Below, piece by piece: positions 1-8,341 of a stretch of DNA of 63,572 nucleotides. Under the pieces are notes generated by a model. That model had not been told where the DNA came from, ran no database searches, and saw only the letters and a program-made list of their open reading frames with translations. The stretch's first letter is position 1; each line of letters starts with the position of its first letter. The DNA is from Aerophototrophica crusticola (lineage in GTDB: Bacteria > Pseudomonadota > Alphaproteobacteria > Azospirillales > Azospirillaceae): assembly GCA_001939945.1 (NCBI GenBank), contig MOEB01000027.1, positions 1 through 63,572 on the forward strand, in the 5' to 3' direction. The translations under genes were made by a program, and so were the position numbers.

Positions 1-742
1 CGGGGGGCGTGCCGGGGGCGGGGGTCGCCGGCGGGGTGCCGGGGGCGGGGGTCGTCGCGCCGGGCGGCGTGGCGGCGGGGCTGTTGGGCACGGGCACCGG
101 GTTGGTGCCGGTCACGCCGATCTCCGGCGCGGTGGGCTGGGAGGAGCCGACCAGCTCCTTCGCCTGGTCCTGGCCCAGCACGGGGGTCTGGGCCGGGTCG
201 GGGGTGGCCTGCTCCGCCGTCTTGTCGCCATAGATCAGGCCGGACAGCCGGTCCGGCAGGGGCGGCACCAGGTCGCCCACGCTGCGGTCGGCGGAGGACA
301 TGACGTACCAGCCGCCATAGATCACCGCCGCGGCCAGCACCGCCACCAGCAGGATGGCGCCGCCGGGCACGCGGCCCTCGCTCACCGGCTCGGGGAAGTA
401 CAGCTCCGCCGGCTGGGCCACGTTGGCCGTGTCCTGGCGGAAGCGGGCCAGCACCTGGGTGGGCTCCAGCCCCAGCGCCTGGGCGTAGGAGCGCAGGAAG
501 CCGGTGACATAGGCCTGGCCCGGCAGCTCCGCCCAGCGGCCCTGCTCGATCGCCTCCAGGTAGCCGTGGCGGATGCACAGGTCGGTGGCGAGCTGGTCCA
601 GGTTCAGGCCCAGCTCCTCCCGCCTCAGCCGCAGCACCTCACCCACATGGCGGGGGGCGCCGGGGCCTGTGTCCACCGGCGGCACCTGGTCGCTCAGGAC
701 CGGGTTGCGGAGATCCTGCTGTCGCTGCATGCGCTCGGCCAT
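1..742 (-). CDS. RodZ-like helix-turn-helix membrane protein, 3' end outside window
   Basis: The reading frame opens at the ATG at 742 and runs without a stop off the left edge, so about 247 residues of the N-terminal part are visible. Residues about 30-95 form an XRE/Cro-type helix-turn-helix (GEVLRLRREELGLNLDQLA, then YLEAIEQGRW), typical of the cytoplasmic domain of RodZ. One membrane helix follows at about residues 127-146 (AILLVAVLAAAVIYGGWYVM). After it comes a periplasmic stretch that turns into a Pro/Ala/Gly/Thr-rich linker with repeated PAPGTPP-like units. RodZ links MreB to the cell-wall elongation machinery. The C-terminal domain (DUF4115 in the family) is not in the window, so this could be a RodZ-like regulator rather than RodZ itself. 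The gene lies downstream of ptsP on the same strand. Confidence 0.8.
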   Translation of the reverse strand, partial: MAERMQRQQDLRNPVLSDQVPPVDTGPGAPRHVGEVLRLRREELGLNLDQLATDLCIRHGYLEAIEQGRWAELPGQAYVTGFLRSYAQALGLEPTQVLARFRQDTANVAQPAELYFPEPVSEGRVPGGAILLVAVLAAAVIYGGWYVMSSADRSVGDLVPPLPDRLSGLIYGDKTAEQATPDPAQTPVLGQDQAKELVGSSQPTAPEIGVTGTNPVPVPNSPAATPPGATTPAPGTPPATPAPGTPP

Positions 743-859
743 TGTGCCCCGTGGCGCCCGATTCCGTTCGTTGCCCCGTCTTAGCAACGCCGTTGCGCCC
801 ACGCAACCGTGGGAGGGGAGAACACCCCTTGTGAGTGGGGGGAAGCTGCCCCGGCTTGG

Positions 860-978
860 AAGCCAATTGCTTCCCCTGCGAAAGCAGGGGGCCACAGTTT
901 TTCAGCCGGGAGCCGGGGGGCAGGGGGTCAAGAACCGTGGGCCCCTGCTTTCGCAGGGGAGGCAGTCAATCGGCTTGA
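860..978. repeat. Inverted-repeat element, type A copy 1
   Basis: Imperfect inverted repeat in the gap between the RodZ-like gene and ptsP. The left arm contains CTTCCCCTGCGAAAGCAGGG, then GGCCACAGTTTTT. The right arm contains AAGAACCGTGGGCCCCTG, then CTTTCGCAGGGGA. The outer flanks GCCAATTG and CAATCGGC extend the pairing. The same design recurs at 12092-12196. It fits the short palindromic REP-like repeats common in alphaproteobacterial intergenic DNA. Confidence 0.75.
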
Positions 979-995
979 ACGTGGATCAACAGTCT

Positions 996-3293
996 TCAGA
1001 CTGGAATCCCCCGATCCCGGGCGAAGTCGCGCAGGCGGGGGCGGACGCTGTGGTCGGCGCAGTCGTACAGCCGGTCCAGGAAGCCCGACAGCTCCCGCAG
1101 GTCCAGGTGCCGCAGCATGTTCTTCACGTCGAAGAAGGCCGGGGCGGAGAGGGAGATGGTGCGCAACCCCACCCCCAGCAGCGCCATGGCGTCCAGCGGG
1201 CGGCTGGCCATCTCCCCGCACAGGGACAGGTTGACGCCGGCGGCGCCGCACTTCTCCACCAGCAGCTTCAGCACCCGCAGCATGGCCGGCGACAGCAGGT
1301 CGTAGCGGTTGTTCATCATGGGGTTGCCGCGGTCGCTGGCGAACAGGTACTGCAGCATGTCGTTGGAGCCCACCGACATGAAGTCGATCCGCGGCAGCAG
1401 CGCGTCCAGCTGGAACAGCAGGGACGGCACCTCCATCATCACGCCCACCTGAAGGCTGGCCGGCGCCTTGTGGCCCTGGCGGGCAAGCCGGGCCAGTTCC
1501 AGGTCCAGCACCTTGCGGGCGCGGTCCAGCTCCGCCACCTCCGCCACCATGGGGAACATGACCCGCAGCTCGCGGCCCCCGGCGGCCATCAGCATGGCGC
1601 GGAGCTGCTTGCGCAGCATGGCCGGGCGGTCCAGCCCGATGCGGATGGCCCGCCAGCCCAGGGCCGGGTTCTCCTCCCCCAGCTCCGGGAAATAGGGCAG
1701 GGTCTTGTCGCCGCCCACGTCCAGGGTGCGGAAGACGACGGGCTTGCCCTTCGCCTCGTCCAGGACCTTGGAATAGGTCTCAAGCTGCGTGGCCACGTCC
1801 GGGTAGCTGGCCCGGACCATGAACGGGATCTCCGTCCGGTACAGGCCGACGCCGTCCGCCCCGGTGGCGTGCAGGTGGGGCAGGTCGATCAGCAGGCCGG
1901 CGTTCAGCATGATCTTGATGGGCGTGCCGTCCCGCGTCACCGCCGGCAGGTCCCGCAGGGTCGCGTACTCCGCGATCCGGCGCTGCCGCGCCTGGACAGA
2001 GCGGGTGAACGCCTCCTGGATGTCTTCCGACGGGCGGATGAAGACCTGGCCGTGGTCGCCGTCCACGATCAGGCTGTCCAGCGGCTCCACCCGGTTCAGC
2101 ACGTCGGCGCACTGCCCCACCACGGGGATGTCCAGGGCGCGGGCGACGATGGAGACGTGGCTGTAGGCGGCCCCTTCCTCCAGCACCAAGCCACGGAGAC
2201 GACGGCGGTCATAGTCCAGCAGCTCCGCTGGCCCCAGGTTGCGCGCCACCAGCACGAACTCGTCCGGCAGGGTGCCGCCGACCGCGGTGACGGGCTTGCC
2301 CGCCAGATGCTGCAGCAAGCGGTTGGTGATGTCGTCCAGGTCGTGCAGCCGGTCCCGCAGATAGGGGTCGGAGGCCTGGGACAGGCGGGCGCGGTTGTCG
2401 TTCTGCACCCGCTGCACCGCCGCCTCTGCCGTCAGGCCGGAGCGGATCGCCTCCCGGATGCGGTTCAGCCAGCCGCGGTCACTGGCGAACATGCGGTAGG
2501 TCTGCATGATCTCGGCATGCTCACCCTCCACCTGCCCCACGGCGATGAGCAGCTGGTCGATGGCGGAGTGCATGCCGTCCACCGCGTCGCGCAGGCGGGC
2601 CAGCTCCGCCTCCGGGTCGTCGGCCACCATCTGGCGGATGGTCAGCTGCGGCCGGTGCAGCACGGCCAGGCCGATGCCGATGCCCCGGTTCATGCTGCTG
2701 CCCTCCAGCCGTGACGGCAGCAGGACAAGGTCGTTGGCGACGGACAGCTCCCGGCTGTCCACCAGTTCGCCCGCGGCCACCAGCTCCGCCACCACCATGG
2801 CGATGGTCTGGAGGGTCTCCACCTCCTGCTCGTCATAGTCGCGGCGGGCGGCGTGCTGGATGGCCAGCACCCCGCGCACCCGGCCGCCGCGCAGGATCGG
2901 CACGGCCAGGAAGCCGTGGAACGGGTCCTCCCCCGTCTCGGGCCGATAGGCGAAGTTGGGGTGGCTCTGGGCGTTGGCGAGCGCGATGGGCCGAGCGTGG
3001 GCGGCCACGTCGCCGATCAACCCCTCGCCCACCCGCATGCGGGTCTTGTGCACCGCGTCCTGGTTCAGGCCGATGGTGGCGAACAGCTCCAGCACCTCGC
3101 CCGCCCGCATGACGTAGCAGGAGCAGACGTCGGCCGCCATCTCATGGGCGATGGTCTTGGTGATCTTGTCCAGCCGGTCCTGGGCGGCGCCGCTGCCGGC
3201 CATGATGTCGCGCAGCCGAGCCAGCAGCCGGCGCGCGCCGACGGCGGGATCCTTCGCCGGGCCTGGCTCCATGGTGCTGGACGGTATCGTCAT
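996..3293 (-). CDS. ptsP: Phosphoenolpyruvate-protein phosphotransferase, nitrogen PTS enzyme I (EI-Ntr)
   Basis: Transfers the phosphoryl group from phosphoenolpyruvate to NPr in the regulatory nitrogen phosphotransferase system. An N-terminal GAF domain (about residues 20-170) precedes the enzyme-I region. The mobile-domain signature AAYSHVSIVARALDIP carries the phospho-accepting histidine (about His379). The PEP-binding barrel shows VFRTLDVGGDKTLPYF, LRVMFPMVAEVAELD, GSNDMLQYLFASDRGN and LCGEMASRP. The product is 765 residues, close to the usual length. I chose the ATG at 3293 because the frame upstream of it (open to 3395) lacks family-like sequence. In many alphaproteobacteria ptsP lies near prfA/prmC; here prmC is about 26 kb away beyond the photosynthesis cluster. 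Confidence 0.93.
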   Translation of the reverse strand: MTIPSSTMEPGPAKDPAVGARRLLARLRDIMAGSGAAQDRLDKITKTIAHEMAADVCSCYVMRAGEVLELFATIGLNQDAVHKTRMRVGEGLIGDVAAHARPIALANAQSHPNFAYRPETGEDPFHGFLAVPILRGGRVRGVLAIQHAARRDYDEQEVETLQTIAMVVAELVAAGELVDSRELSVANDLVLLPSRLEGSSMNRGIGIGLAVLHRPQLTIRQMVADDPEAELARLRDAVDGMHSAIDQLLIAVGQVEGEHAEIMQTYRMFASDRGWLNRIREAIRSGLTAEAAVQRVQNDNRARLSQASDPYLRDRLHDLDDITNRLLQHLAGKPVTAVGGTLPDEFVLVARNLGPAELLDYDRRRLRGLVLEEGAAYSHVSIVARALDIPVVGQCADVLNRVEPLDSLIVDGDHGQVFIRPSEDIQEAFTRSVQARQRRIAEYATLRDLPAVTRDGTPIKIMLNAGLLIDLPHLHATGADGVGLYRTEIPFMVRASYPDVATQLETYSKVLDEAKGKPVVFRTLDVGGDKTLPYFPELGEENPALGWRAIRIGLDRPAMLRKQLRAMLMAAGGRELRVMFPMVAEVAELDRARKVLDLELARLARQGHKAPASLQVGVMMEVPSLLFQLDALLPRIDFMSVGSNDMLQYLFASDRGNPMMNNRYDLLSPAMLRVLKLLVEKCGAAGVNLSLCGEMASRPLDAMALLGVGLRTISLSAPAFFDVKNMLRHLDLRELSGFLDRLYDCADHSVRPRLRDFARDRGIPV

Positions 3294-3517
3294 CGTCGGA
3301 CCAACTTCCCCTCGGCCCCCGCCTTTGCCGGGGCCTTCCACGCGACTGGCCCCTGGAATAGCAGGTATGGCCGGGGATGCCAAACCCAACGCCACACACC
3401 CTATGCGGGTGGACAGGACGCGGCAGCGGCGTATGGTGGGTGTCGGGGAACCTCGGCACCTTCTGGTGGCAGCGCTGTTGAGGGGGAACCGCCCGCCCCA
3501 CCCGCCTGGAGGCCGCC

Positions 3518-4423
3518 ATGCCCGAGCCCGCCCCGCCCCTGCCCCCTGCCCTGCCGGGCGAGCTGCGCCGCTTCACCGGCAAGGCCGGGCCGCTGGCCTG
3601 CTATGTGGCGGGGGCCGGGGCGCCGGTGCTGCTGCTGCACAGCATCAACGCCGCCGCCTCGGCCTATGAGGTGAAGCCGGCGTTCGAGGGGATCATGGCC
3701 ACCCGCCGGGCCTATGCGCCCGACCTGCCGGGCTTCGGTCAGTCGGACCGGTCGCAGCGCCGCTACGACCCGCGGCTGTACACCGACGCGGTGCATGACG
3801 CGGTGGACCTGATCCAGGCGGAGCATGGCCGCCAGCCCATCGACGCGCTGGGCCTGTCCCTGTCGTCGGAGTTCCTGGCCCGGGCGGCGGCGGAGCGGCC
3901 GGATGCCTTCCGCAGCCTGACCCTGGTCACCCCCACCGGCTTCAGCCGCCGATCCGCCAAGCTGCGGCGGGCGCCGGGCACGACGCTGGAGATCCCGGGC
4001 TTCCACGCCTTCTTCAGCGCGGCCATCTGGAGCCAGGCCATCTATGACCGGCTGGTGGGCAAGGGGGTGATCCGCTACTTCCTGAAGCGCACCTACGGCT
4101 CCGACGCCATCCATGACGACATGGTGGAGTATGACTGGCTGACCAGCCACCAGCCGGGCGCCCGCAACGCGCCCCTGGCCTTCCTGGCGGGGCGGCTGTT
4201 CAGCGGCGACATCGTCAGCGTGTACGAGTCGCTCGCCCTGCCGGTCTGGGTGCCCCATGCCACAAGGGGCGACTTCAAGGATTTCAGCGGCAGCGGCTGG
4301 ACCAAGGCCAAACCCAACTGGTCCCTGCAACCCTATCCCACCGGGGCGCTGGTGCATTGGGAACAGACGGAACGGTTCCTGGCGGACTGGCAGGGGTTCC
4401 TGGGACGGGCGGAGGCGGCTTGA
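3518..4423 (+). CDS. Alpha/beta-fold hydrolase
   Basis: A 301-residue soluble alpha/beta hydrolase, divergent from ptsP. Strand-loop signatures are visible: VLLLHSINAAAS for the oxyanion region, LPGFGQSD, and a nucleophile elbow GLSLS around Ser114. A C-terminal histidine candidate lies in the segment GALVHWEQTERF. The cap region (about residues 145-230) is rich in aromatic residues. The substrate cannot be read from the sequence. Esterase, lipase-like or C-C hydrolase activities are all possible. It is the last gene but one before the photosynthesis cluster and shows no operon partner. Confidence 0.8.
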   Translation: MPEPAPPLPPALPGELRRFTGKAGPLACYVAGAGAPVLLLHSINAAASAYEVKPAFEGIMATRRAYAPDLPGFGQSDRSQRRYDPRLYTDAVHDAVDLIQAEHGRQPIDALGLSLSSEFLARAAAERPDAFRSLTLVTPTGFSRRSAKLRRAPGTTLEIPGFHAFFSAAIWSQAIYDRLVGKGVIRYFLKRTYGSDAIHDDMVEYDWLTSHQPGARNAPLAFLAGRLFSGDIVSVYESLALPVWVPHATRGDFKDFSGSGWTKAKPNWSLQPYPTGALVHWEQTERFLADWQGFLGRAEAA

Positions 4424-4483
4424 TCGATTTCCGGCCCGGACGGGGTTTCCGATGGGGACGGGAGCCCTTTCATGGGCTTGTGC

Positions 4484-4783
4484 TCAGAGGATGGCCAGGA
4501 CATCCGCATCGGCAAGTTTGATGGCTGGTCCAGCCCAGAGTTCAAACCGGGACCCTTCCCGCAGGGTCAACCCGTCGGCTGGCGAGCCGATGATCCCAAT
4601 GACGGCCTCCCCAACGCCGCCGCGCGGTATCGGCCGCGGGCATTCCAGGACCATGCCGGGATAGAAGCTTCCATTTACGAAGACGTTGACGCCCCCACCT
4701 TGGCGCAAGGGGAGGTCAGCCGCGCGATCCGGTGCCGGATGCATCTTGACGAGAGCGCGTAGGTCTATTCCCTGTCGGCCCAT
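4484..4783 (-). CDS. Small EF-Tu C-terminal-domain-like protein, function unknown
   Basis: A 99-residue protein on the minus strand. The ATG at 4783 is preceded by AAGGGG. Residues about 40-99 (GMVLECPRPIPRGG, then LREGSRFELWAGPAIKLADAD) look like the beta-barrel domain III of elongation factor Tu found alone in small bacterial proteins, with the family's 'LREG' turn. No GTPase domain is present, so a translation-factor role is unlikely. The match is by eye only and is moderate. The frame stays open upstream to 4966, but that extension is Arg/Cys-rich and unconvincing. Confidence 0.55.
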   Translation of the reverse strand: MGRQGIDLRALVKMHPAPDRAADLPLRQGGGVNVFVNGSFYPGMVLECPRPIPRGGVGEAVIGIIGSPADGLTLREGSRFELWAGPAIKLADADVLAIL

Positions 4784-4897
4784 GGGCCCCTTGCTATGCA
4801 AGCCTCGGATAAGGTCGGAGGAGCTGACACGACCAACGGCAGAGGTGCAAGGGTCCCCAACATGACGAGGCGCGCAAGCATTCCACTGTCGAGGCTT

Positions 4898-5089
4898 GGA
4901 ACGCAGAGGACGCAGATGGCCGCAGAGGACACGGAGAGTCGGTGCGGCGGCGCGGTCGGTCTGCACGCCGGCGGGAGAAAGCTCAACGGCGCGGCGCCCA
5001 TAGATTGATCAAATTGGCGCCAAGGGCATGCCGGTTGCCGAATTGATGACCTCTGTGTCCTCTGCGGCCATCTGCGTCCTCTGCGTTCC
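4898..5089. repeat. Perfect 35-bp inverted repeat with 122-bp spacer
   Basis: Bases 4898-4932 and 5055-5089 are exact reverse complements over 35 bp. Each arm is built from reiterated CGCAGAGGAC-like units (ACGCAGAGGACGCAGATGGC on the left). The spacer holds no gene. The element occupies most of the gap between the small minus-strand gene and crtI. Its terminus is 110 bp from the PpsR-type site of crtI. No transposase is present. Confidence 0.9.
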
Positions 5090-5199
5090 CAATCACGCGC
5101 GGCGTTGGCCGCACGGTTGCCCCGGACAGGCTTGCATCGCCCGGATCGCCCCGCATTTTTCCCCCGCGCCCCGATAACCCGCCATCTCCGCTGGTGGAG

Positions 5200-5217
5200 T
5201 GTCCAGTTTCTGTTACA
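5200..5217 (+). promoter_or_regulatory. PpsR/CrtJ-type operator upstream of crtI
   Basis: TGTCCAGTTTCTGTTACA matches the palindrome TGT-N12-ACA bound by PpsR/CrtJ, the aerobic repressor of photosynthesis genes. It ends 10 bp before the chosen crtI start, so repressor binding would overlap the promoter or leader. Only one full site is visible here. Confidence 0.7.
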
Positions 5218-5227
5218 CTCCTCAGCT

Positions 5228-6763
5228 ATGGACGGAATGACACTCCATCTCCGGCGTCCCCGCCGGGCGGTTTCCCCCGATGCGCCCCATGCCGTGGTGA
5301 TCGGCAGCGGGTTCGGGGGCTTGGCCGCGGCGGTGCGGCTGGGGGCGCATGGCTATCGGGTGACGGTGCTGGAGCGGTTGCCGGCGCCCGGCGGGCGGGC
5401 GTCGGTGTTCCGGCAGGACGGCTATACCTTCGATGCCGGCCCCACCATCGTGACGGCGCCCTTCCTGCTGGAGGAGCTGTGGGGCCTGTGCGGGCGGCGC
5501 ATGGCCGACGACGTGGAGCTGGTGCCGCTGGACCCGTTCTACCGCATCCGGTTCGACGACGGGGAGGTGTTCTCCTATAGCGGCGACCCCGGCGCCATGC
5601 GGGCGGAGGTGGCGCGCATCAGCCCCGGCGACGTGCGCGGCTATGAGGATTTCCTGGCGGCCAGCGAGGAGCGGTTCCGCATCGGGTTCGAGCAGTTGGG
5701 CCACGTGCCCTTCGGCGGCATCCGGGACATGCTGCGGGTAGCGCCGGACCTGCTGCGGCTGGGGGGCTTCCGCTCCGTCCATTCCCTGGTGGCGAGCCAT
5801 ATCCGCGACCCGCGGCTGCGCACCATCTTCAGCTACCACCCCCTGCTGGTGGGCGGGAACCCGTTCGCCGCCAGCTCCATCTACGCCCTGATCGCTTACC
5901 TGGAGCGGAAATGGGGCGTGCATTACGCCATGGGCGGCACGGGATCGCTGGTGGCGGGCATCGCCGACCTGATCCGCGGCCAGGGCAACATAATCCGTTG
6001 CAATGCCACGGTGACGCAAATCCTGCTGAACGGCCGCCGGGTGCGGGGCGTCCGGCTGGAGTCGGGGGAGGAGATAGCCGCCGACATCGTGGTCAGCAAC
6101 GCCGACAGCGCCTGGACCTACCGCCATTTGCTGCCGCCCGAGGCGCGGCAGCGCTGGACCGACCGGAAGGTGGAGCGGTCACGCTATTCCATGGGGCTGT
6201 TCGTCTGGCATTTCGGCACCGACCGCCGCTTCGACGGGGTGGGCCACCACACGCTGCTGCTGGGGCCCCGCTACAAGGGGCTGCTGACCGACATCTTCCG
6301 CCGGAAGAGGCTGGCGGAGGATTTCAGCCTGTACCTGTACCGGCCCACCGCCACGGACCCGTCCATGGCCCCGCCGGGCTGCGACAGCTTCTATGCCCTG
6401 TCCCCCGTGCCGAACCTGGAGGGGGAGACGGACTGGAGCATCATGGCCGGCACCTACCGCGACGCCATCCTGCGCCGCCTGTCCGACACGATCATGCCGG
6501 GGCTGGAACCGTCCATCGTGACGGAGCGCATCCAGACGCCCCTGGACTTCCGCGACCGCTACCTGTCCCTGCGCGGGGCCGGTTTCGGCCTCGAACCCAT
6601 CCTGACGCAGAGCGCGTGGTTCCGGCCGCACAACAAGAGCGAGGAGGTGGAGCACCTGTATCTGGTCGGCGCCGGGACCCACCCCGGGGCGGGCCTGCCG
6701 GGGGTCTTGTCCTCCGCCCGGGTGCTGGACAGTGTGGTGCCGGATGCCGCCGTCTTTTCCTGA
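5228..6763 (+). CDS. crtI: Phytoene desaturase
   Basis: FAD-dependent desaturase that converts phytoene to neurosporene or lycopene at the membrane. The 511-residue protein has the N-terminal dinucleotide-binding fold VVIGSGFGGLAAAVRLG (about 23-40), followed by ERLPAPGGRASVF and DAGPTIVTAPFLLEELW. The C-terminal CrtI signature is HLYLVGAGTHPGAGLPGVL. I chose the ATG at 5228 because the upstream open frame crosses the operator and lacks family sequence. The gene is followed at once by crtB. The TGT-N12-ACA operator before the start predicts PpsR control. The exact number of desaturation steps cannot be read from sequence; a spirilloxanthin pathway needs lycopene. Confidence 0.95.
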   Translation: MDGMTLHLRRPRRAVSPDAPHAVVIGSGFGGLAAAVRLGAHGYRVTVLERLPAPGGRASVFRQDGYTFDAGPTIVTAPFLLEELWGLCGRRMADDVELVPLDPFYRIRFDDGEVFSYSGDPGAMRAEVARISPGDVRGYEDFLAASEERFRIGFEQLGHVPFGGIRDMLRVAPDLLRLGGFRSVHSLVASHIRDPRLRTIFSYHPLLVGGNPFAASSIYALIAYLERKWGVHYAMGGTGSLVAGIADLIRGQGNIIRCNATVTQILLNGRRVRGVRLESGEEIAADIVVSNADSAWTYRHLLPPEARQRWTDRKVERSRYSMGLFVWHFGTDRRFDGVGHHTLLLGPRYKGLLTDIFRRKRLAEDFSLYLYRPTATDPSMAPPGCDSFYALSPVPNLEGETDWSIMAGTYRDAILRRLSDTIMPGLEPSIVTERIQTPLDFRDRYLSLRGAGFGLEPILTQSAWFRPHNKSEEVEHLYLVGAGTHPGAGLPGVLSSARVLDSVVPDAAVFS

Positions 6764-6773
6764 GGCCGAGGCC

Positions 6774-7853
6774 ATGGAGGCCGCCGCCGACCTGGCCCAG
6801 TGCCGGGCGGACCTGCGGGCGGGGTCGCGCACCTTCTGGGCGGCGTCGCTGCTGCTGCCCAAGGGGGTGCGGGAGCCGGCGACGGCCCTGTACGCCTTCT
6901 GCCGGGCCGCGGATGACGCGGTGGACCTCGGCCTGGGCGGGGAGAACGCCCTGGACGAGCTTTGGCACCGGCTGGACCGGGCCTATGCCGGGCGGCCCCT
7001 GGGCACGCCGGTGGACCGGGCCTTCGCCCGCACGGTCAGGCGCTTCGCCATCCCCCGCGCCCTGCCCGCCGCGCTGGTGGAGGGCATCGCCTGGGATACG
7101 CAGGGACGGCGGTATGAGACGCTGGAAGACCTGCATGCCTATGCCGCCCGGGTGGCGGGCACGGTGGGGGCCATGATGGCCCTGCTGATGGGGCTGCGCG
7201 AACCCGGCGCCCTGGCGCGGGCCTGCGACCTGGGCGTGGCCATGCAACTGTCCAACATCGCCCGTGACATAGGCGAGGACGCGGCCAACGGGCGGCTGTA
7301 CCTGCCCCGGTCCTGGCTGCGCGACGGCGGGCTGGACCCCGAGGCCTGGCTGGCCCGGCCCAGGCCGCACCCGGCCATATCGGGCGCCGTGGCAGGCCTG
7401 TTGCGGGAGGCGGAAACCCTGTACGCGCGGGCGGAGGCCGGCATCGCCCGGCTGCCCGCCGGCTGCCGCCCGGGCATCTTCGCCGCCCGGCTGCTGTATG
7501 CGGAGATCGGGCGGGAGGTGGAGCGGCTGGGCCCCGCCGCCCTGCACAGCCGTGCCGTGGTGCCCGGCGCCCGCAAGCTGGCCCTGCTGTCCCAGGCCGT
7601 GGCGGCGGCGGCCCTGGCCGGCGGCCCCGTCCATGCCCCGCCCCTGCCGGCGGTGGCCTTCCTGGTCCAGGCGGTGGACGCCACGCCCGCGCCGCCTACC
7701 TTGATCCAGGCGGCCCCGTGGTGGGACATGGGGGCGCGGCTGGTGCGGGTGCTGACCCTGTTCGACCGGCTGGAGCGCTGGGAACAGGCGGGCCGCCCCG
7801 GCAAGCGCCTGCGCCGGGAGGAGCTGGGGCAGACCGGACTGGAAGGGGCGTGA
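6774..7853 (+). CDS. crtB: Phytoene synthase
   Basis: Condenses two geranylgeranyl diphosphate molecules into phytoene. The 359-residue squalene/phytoene-synthase fold shows the first aspartate-rich motif FCRAADDAVD (about 42-51) and the second, NIARDIGEDAANGRLYLP (about 161-178). The ATG at 6774 has GAGG 8 bp upstream. An in-frame ATG at 6744 and a GTG at 6732 overlap the crtI end and are alternatives. The C-terminal 90 residues, rich in Ala and Pro, are less conserved. It forms one transcription unit with crtI and is followed 3 bp later by a very small membrane-protein gene. Confidence 0.95.
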   Translation: MEAAADLAQCRADLRAGSRTFWAASLLLPKGVREPATALYAFCRAADDAVDLGLGGENALDELWHRLDRAYAGRPLGTPVDRAFARTVRRFAIPRALPAALVEGIAWDTQGRRYETLEDLHAYAARVAGTVGAMMALLMGLREPGALARACDLGVAMQLSNIARDIGEDAANGRLYLPRSWLRDGGLDPEAWLARPRPHPAISGAVAGLLREAETLYARAEAGIARLPAGCRPGIFAARLLYAEIGREVERLGPAALHSRAVVPGARKLALLSQAVAAAALAGGPVHAPPLPAVAFLVQAVDATPAPPTLIQAAPWWDMGARLVRVLTLFDRLERWEQAGRPGKRLRREELGQTGLEGA

Positions 7854-7856
7854 GCC

Positions 7857-7997
7857 ATGCACCCGCACTATTACGGCCTGGTAGAGATGCTGCTGGTCTT
7901 CGGGCTGGTGGTGGGCTTCGGGGCCTATGAGCTGTGGTCCCTGCGCCGCGCCAACCGCAGGGCGAAGGAACGGGCGGGACAGCCGCCGAACCCGTGA
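7857..7997 (+). CDS. 46-residue single-pass membrane protein behind crtB
   Basis: An open frame of 46 codons starts 3 bp after the crtB stop. It encodes one hydrophobic helix (about residues 9-27, including EMLLVFGLVVGFGAYELW) and a positively charged tail (LRRANRRAKERAGQ). The charge pattern predicts N-out/C-in insertion. Codon use is strongly GC3-rich like its neighbours, and the tight spacing implies co-translation with crtB. I know no assigned function. It may be a small subunit or anchor for the membrane carotenoid enzymes, but that is inference. Confidence 0.65.
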   Translation: MHPHYYGLVEMLLVFGLVVGFGAYELWSLRRANRRAKERAGQPPNP

Positions 7998-8060
7998 CTC
8001 GGAACGATACAAAGCGCGCGCGGTTGGGGTGCCCATGACCCACCTTGCAGCGAGGCACCC

Positions 8061-8264
8061 ATGGGCGACCTTCTGGGCGGCAACCTGATCTGGATCCTGG
8101 CCTTCTTCACCCTGGTGGCCGTGCTGGCCATCGGCATCATGCAGGCCAAGCGGACCAGCAACAGCCGGCACAAGCGCGGCGAGCACATGGGTGACGGCAC
8201 CCGCATCACCGCCGAACGCTCCACCGAACAAGCCGCCGTGGACGGCACCCGCCACCCGACGTGA
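8061..8264 (+). CDS. 67-residue single-pass membrane protein
   Basis: A short open frame with a GCGAGG-like ribosome site before the ATG at 8061. Residues about 8-28 form one membrane helix (LIWILAFFTLVAVLAIGIMQ). The remainder is a polar, basic cytoplasmic tail (AKRTSNSRHKRGEHMGDG). It is the last gene of the rightward crtI-crtB group before a large inverted repeat and the convergent crtC gene. The function is unknown; similar tiny helices accompany many membrane pathways. Confidence 0.5.
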   Translation: MGDLLGGNLIWILAFFTLVAVLAIGIMQAKRTSNSRHKRGEHMGDGTRITAERSTEQAAVDGTRHPT

Positions 8265-8341
8265 GCGACAATGCCGGGCCCGGGACGCGTGACCGCTTGC
8301 TGCTCCTGAAGGCTGGGGTCGGCATTCCGTTGAATTGTAAG

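Noticed and set aside
4898-5089. CRISPR array
   Set aside because: Only two arms exist, they are inverted to each other, and the spacer is 122 bp.
5105-5227. Extended N-terminus of crtI from the ATG at 5105
   Set aside because: The extension would run through the PpsR-type operator and is Arg/Pro-rich without similarity to CrtI.
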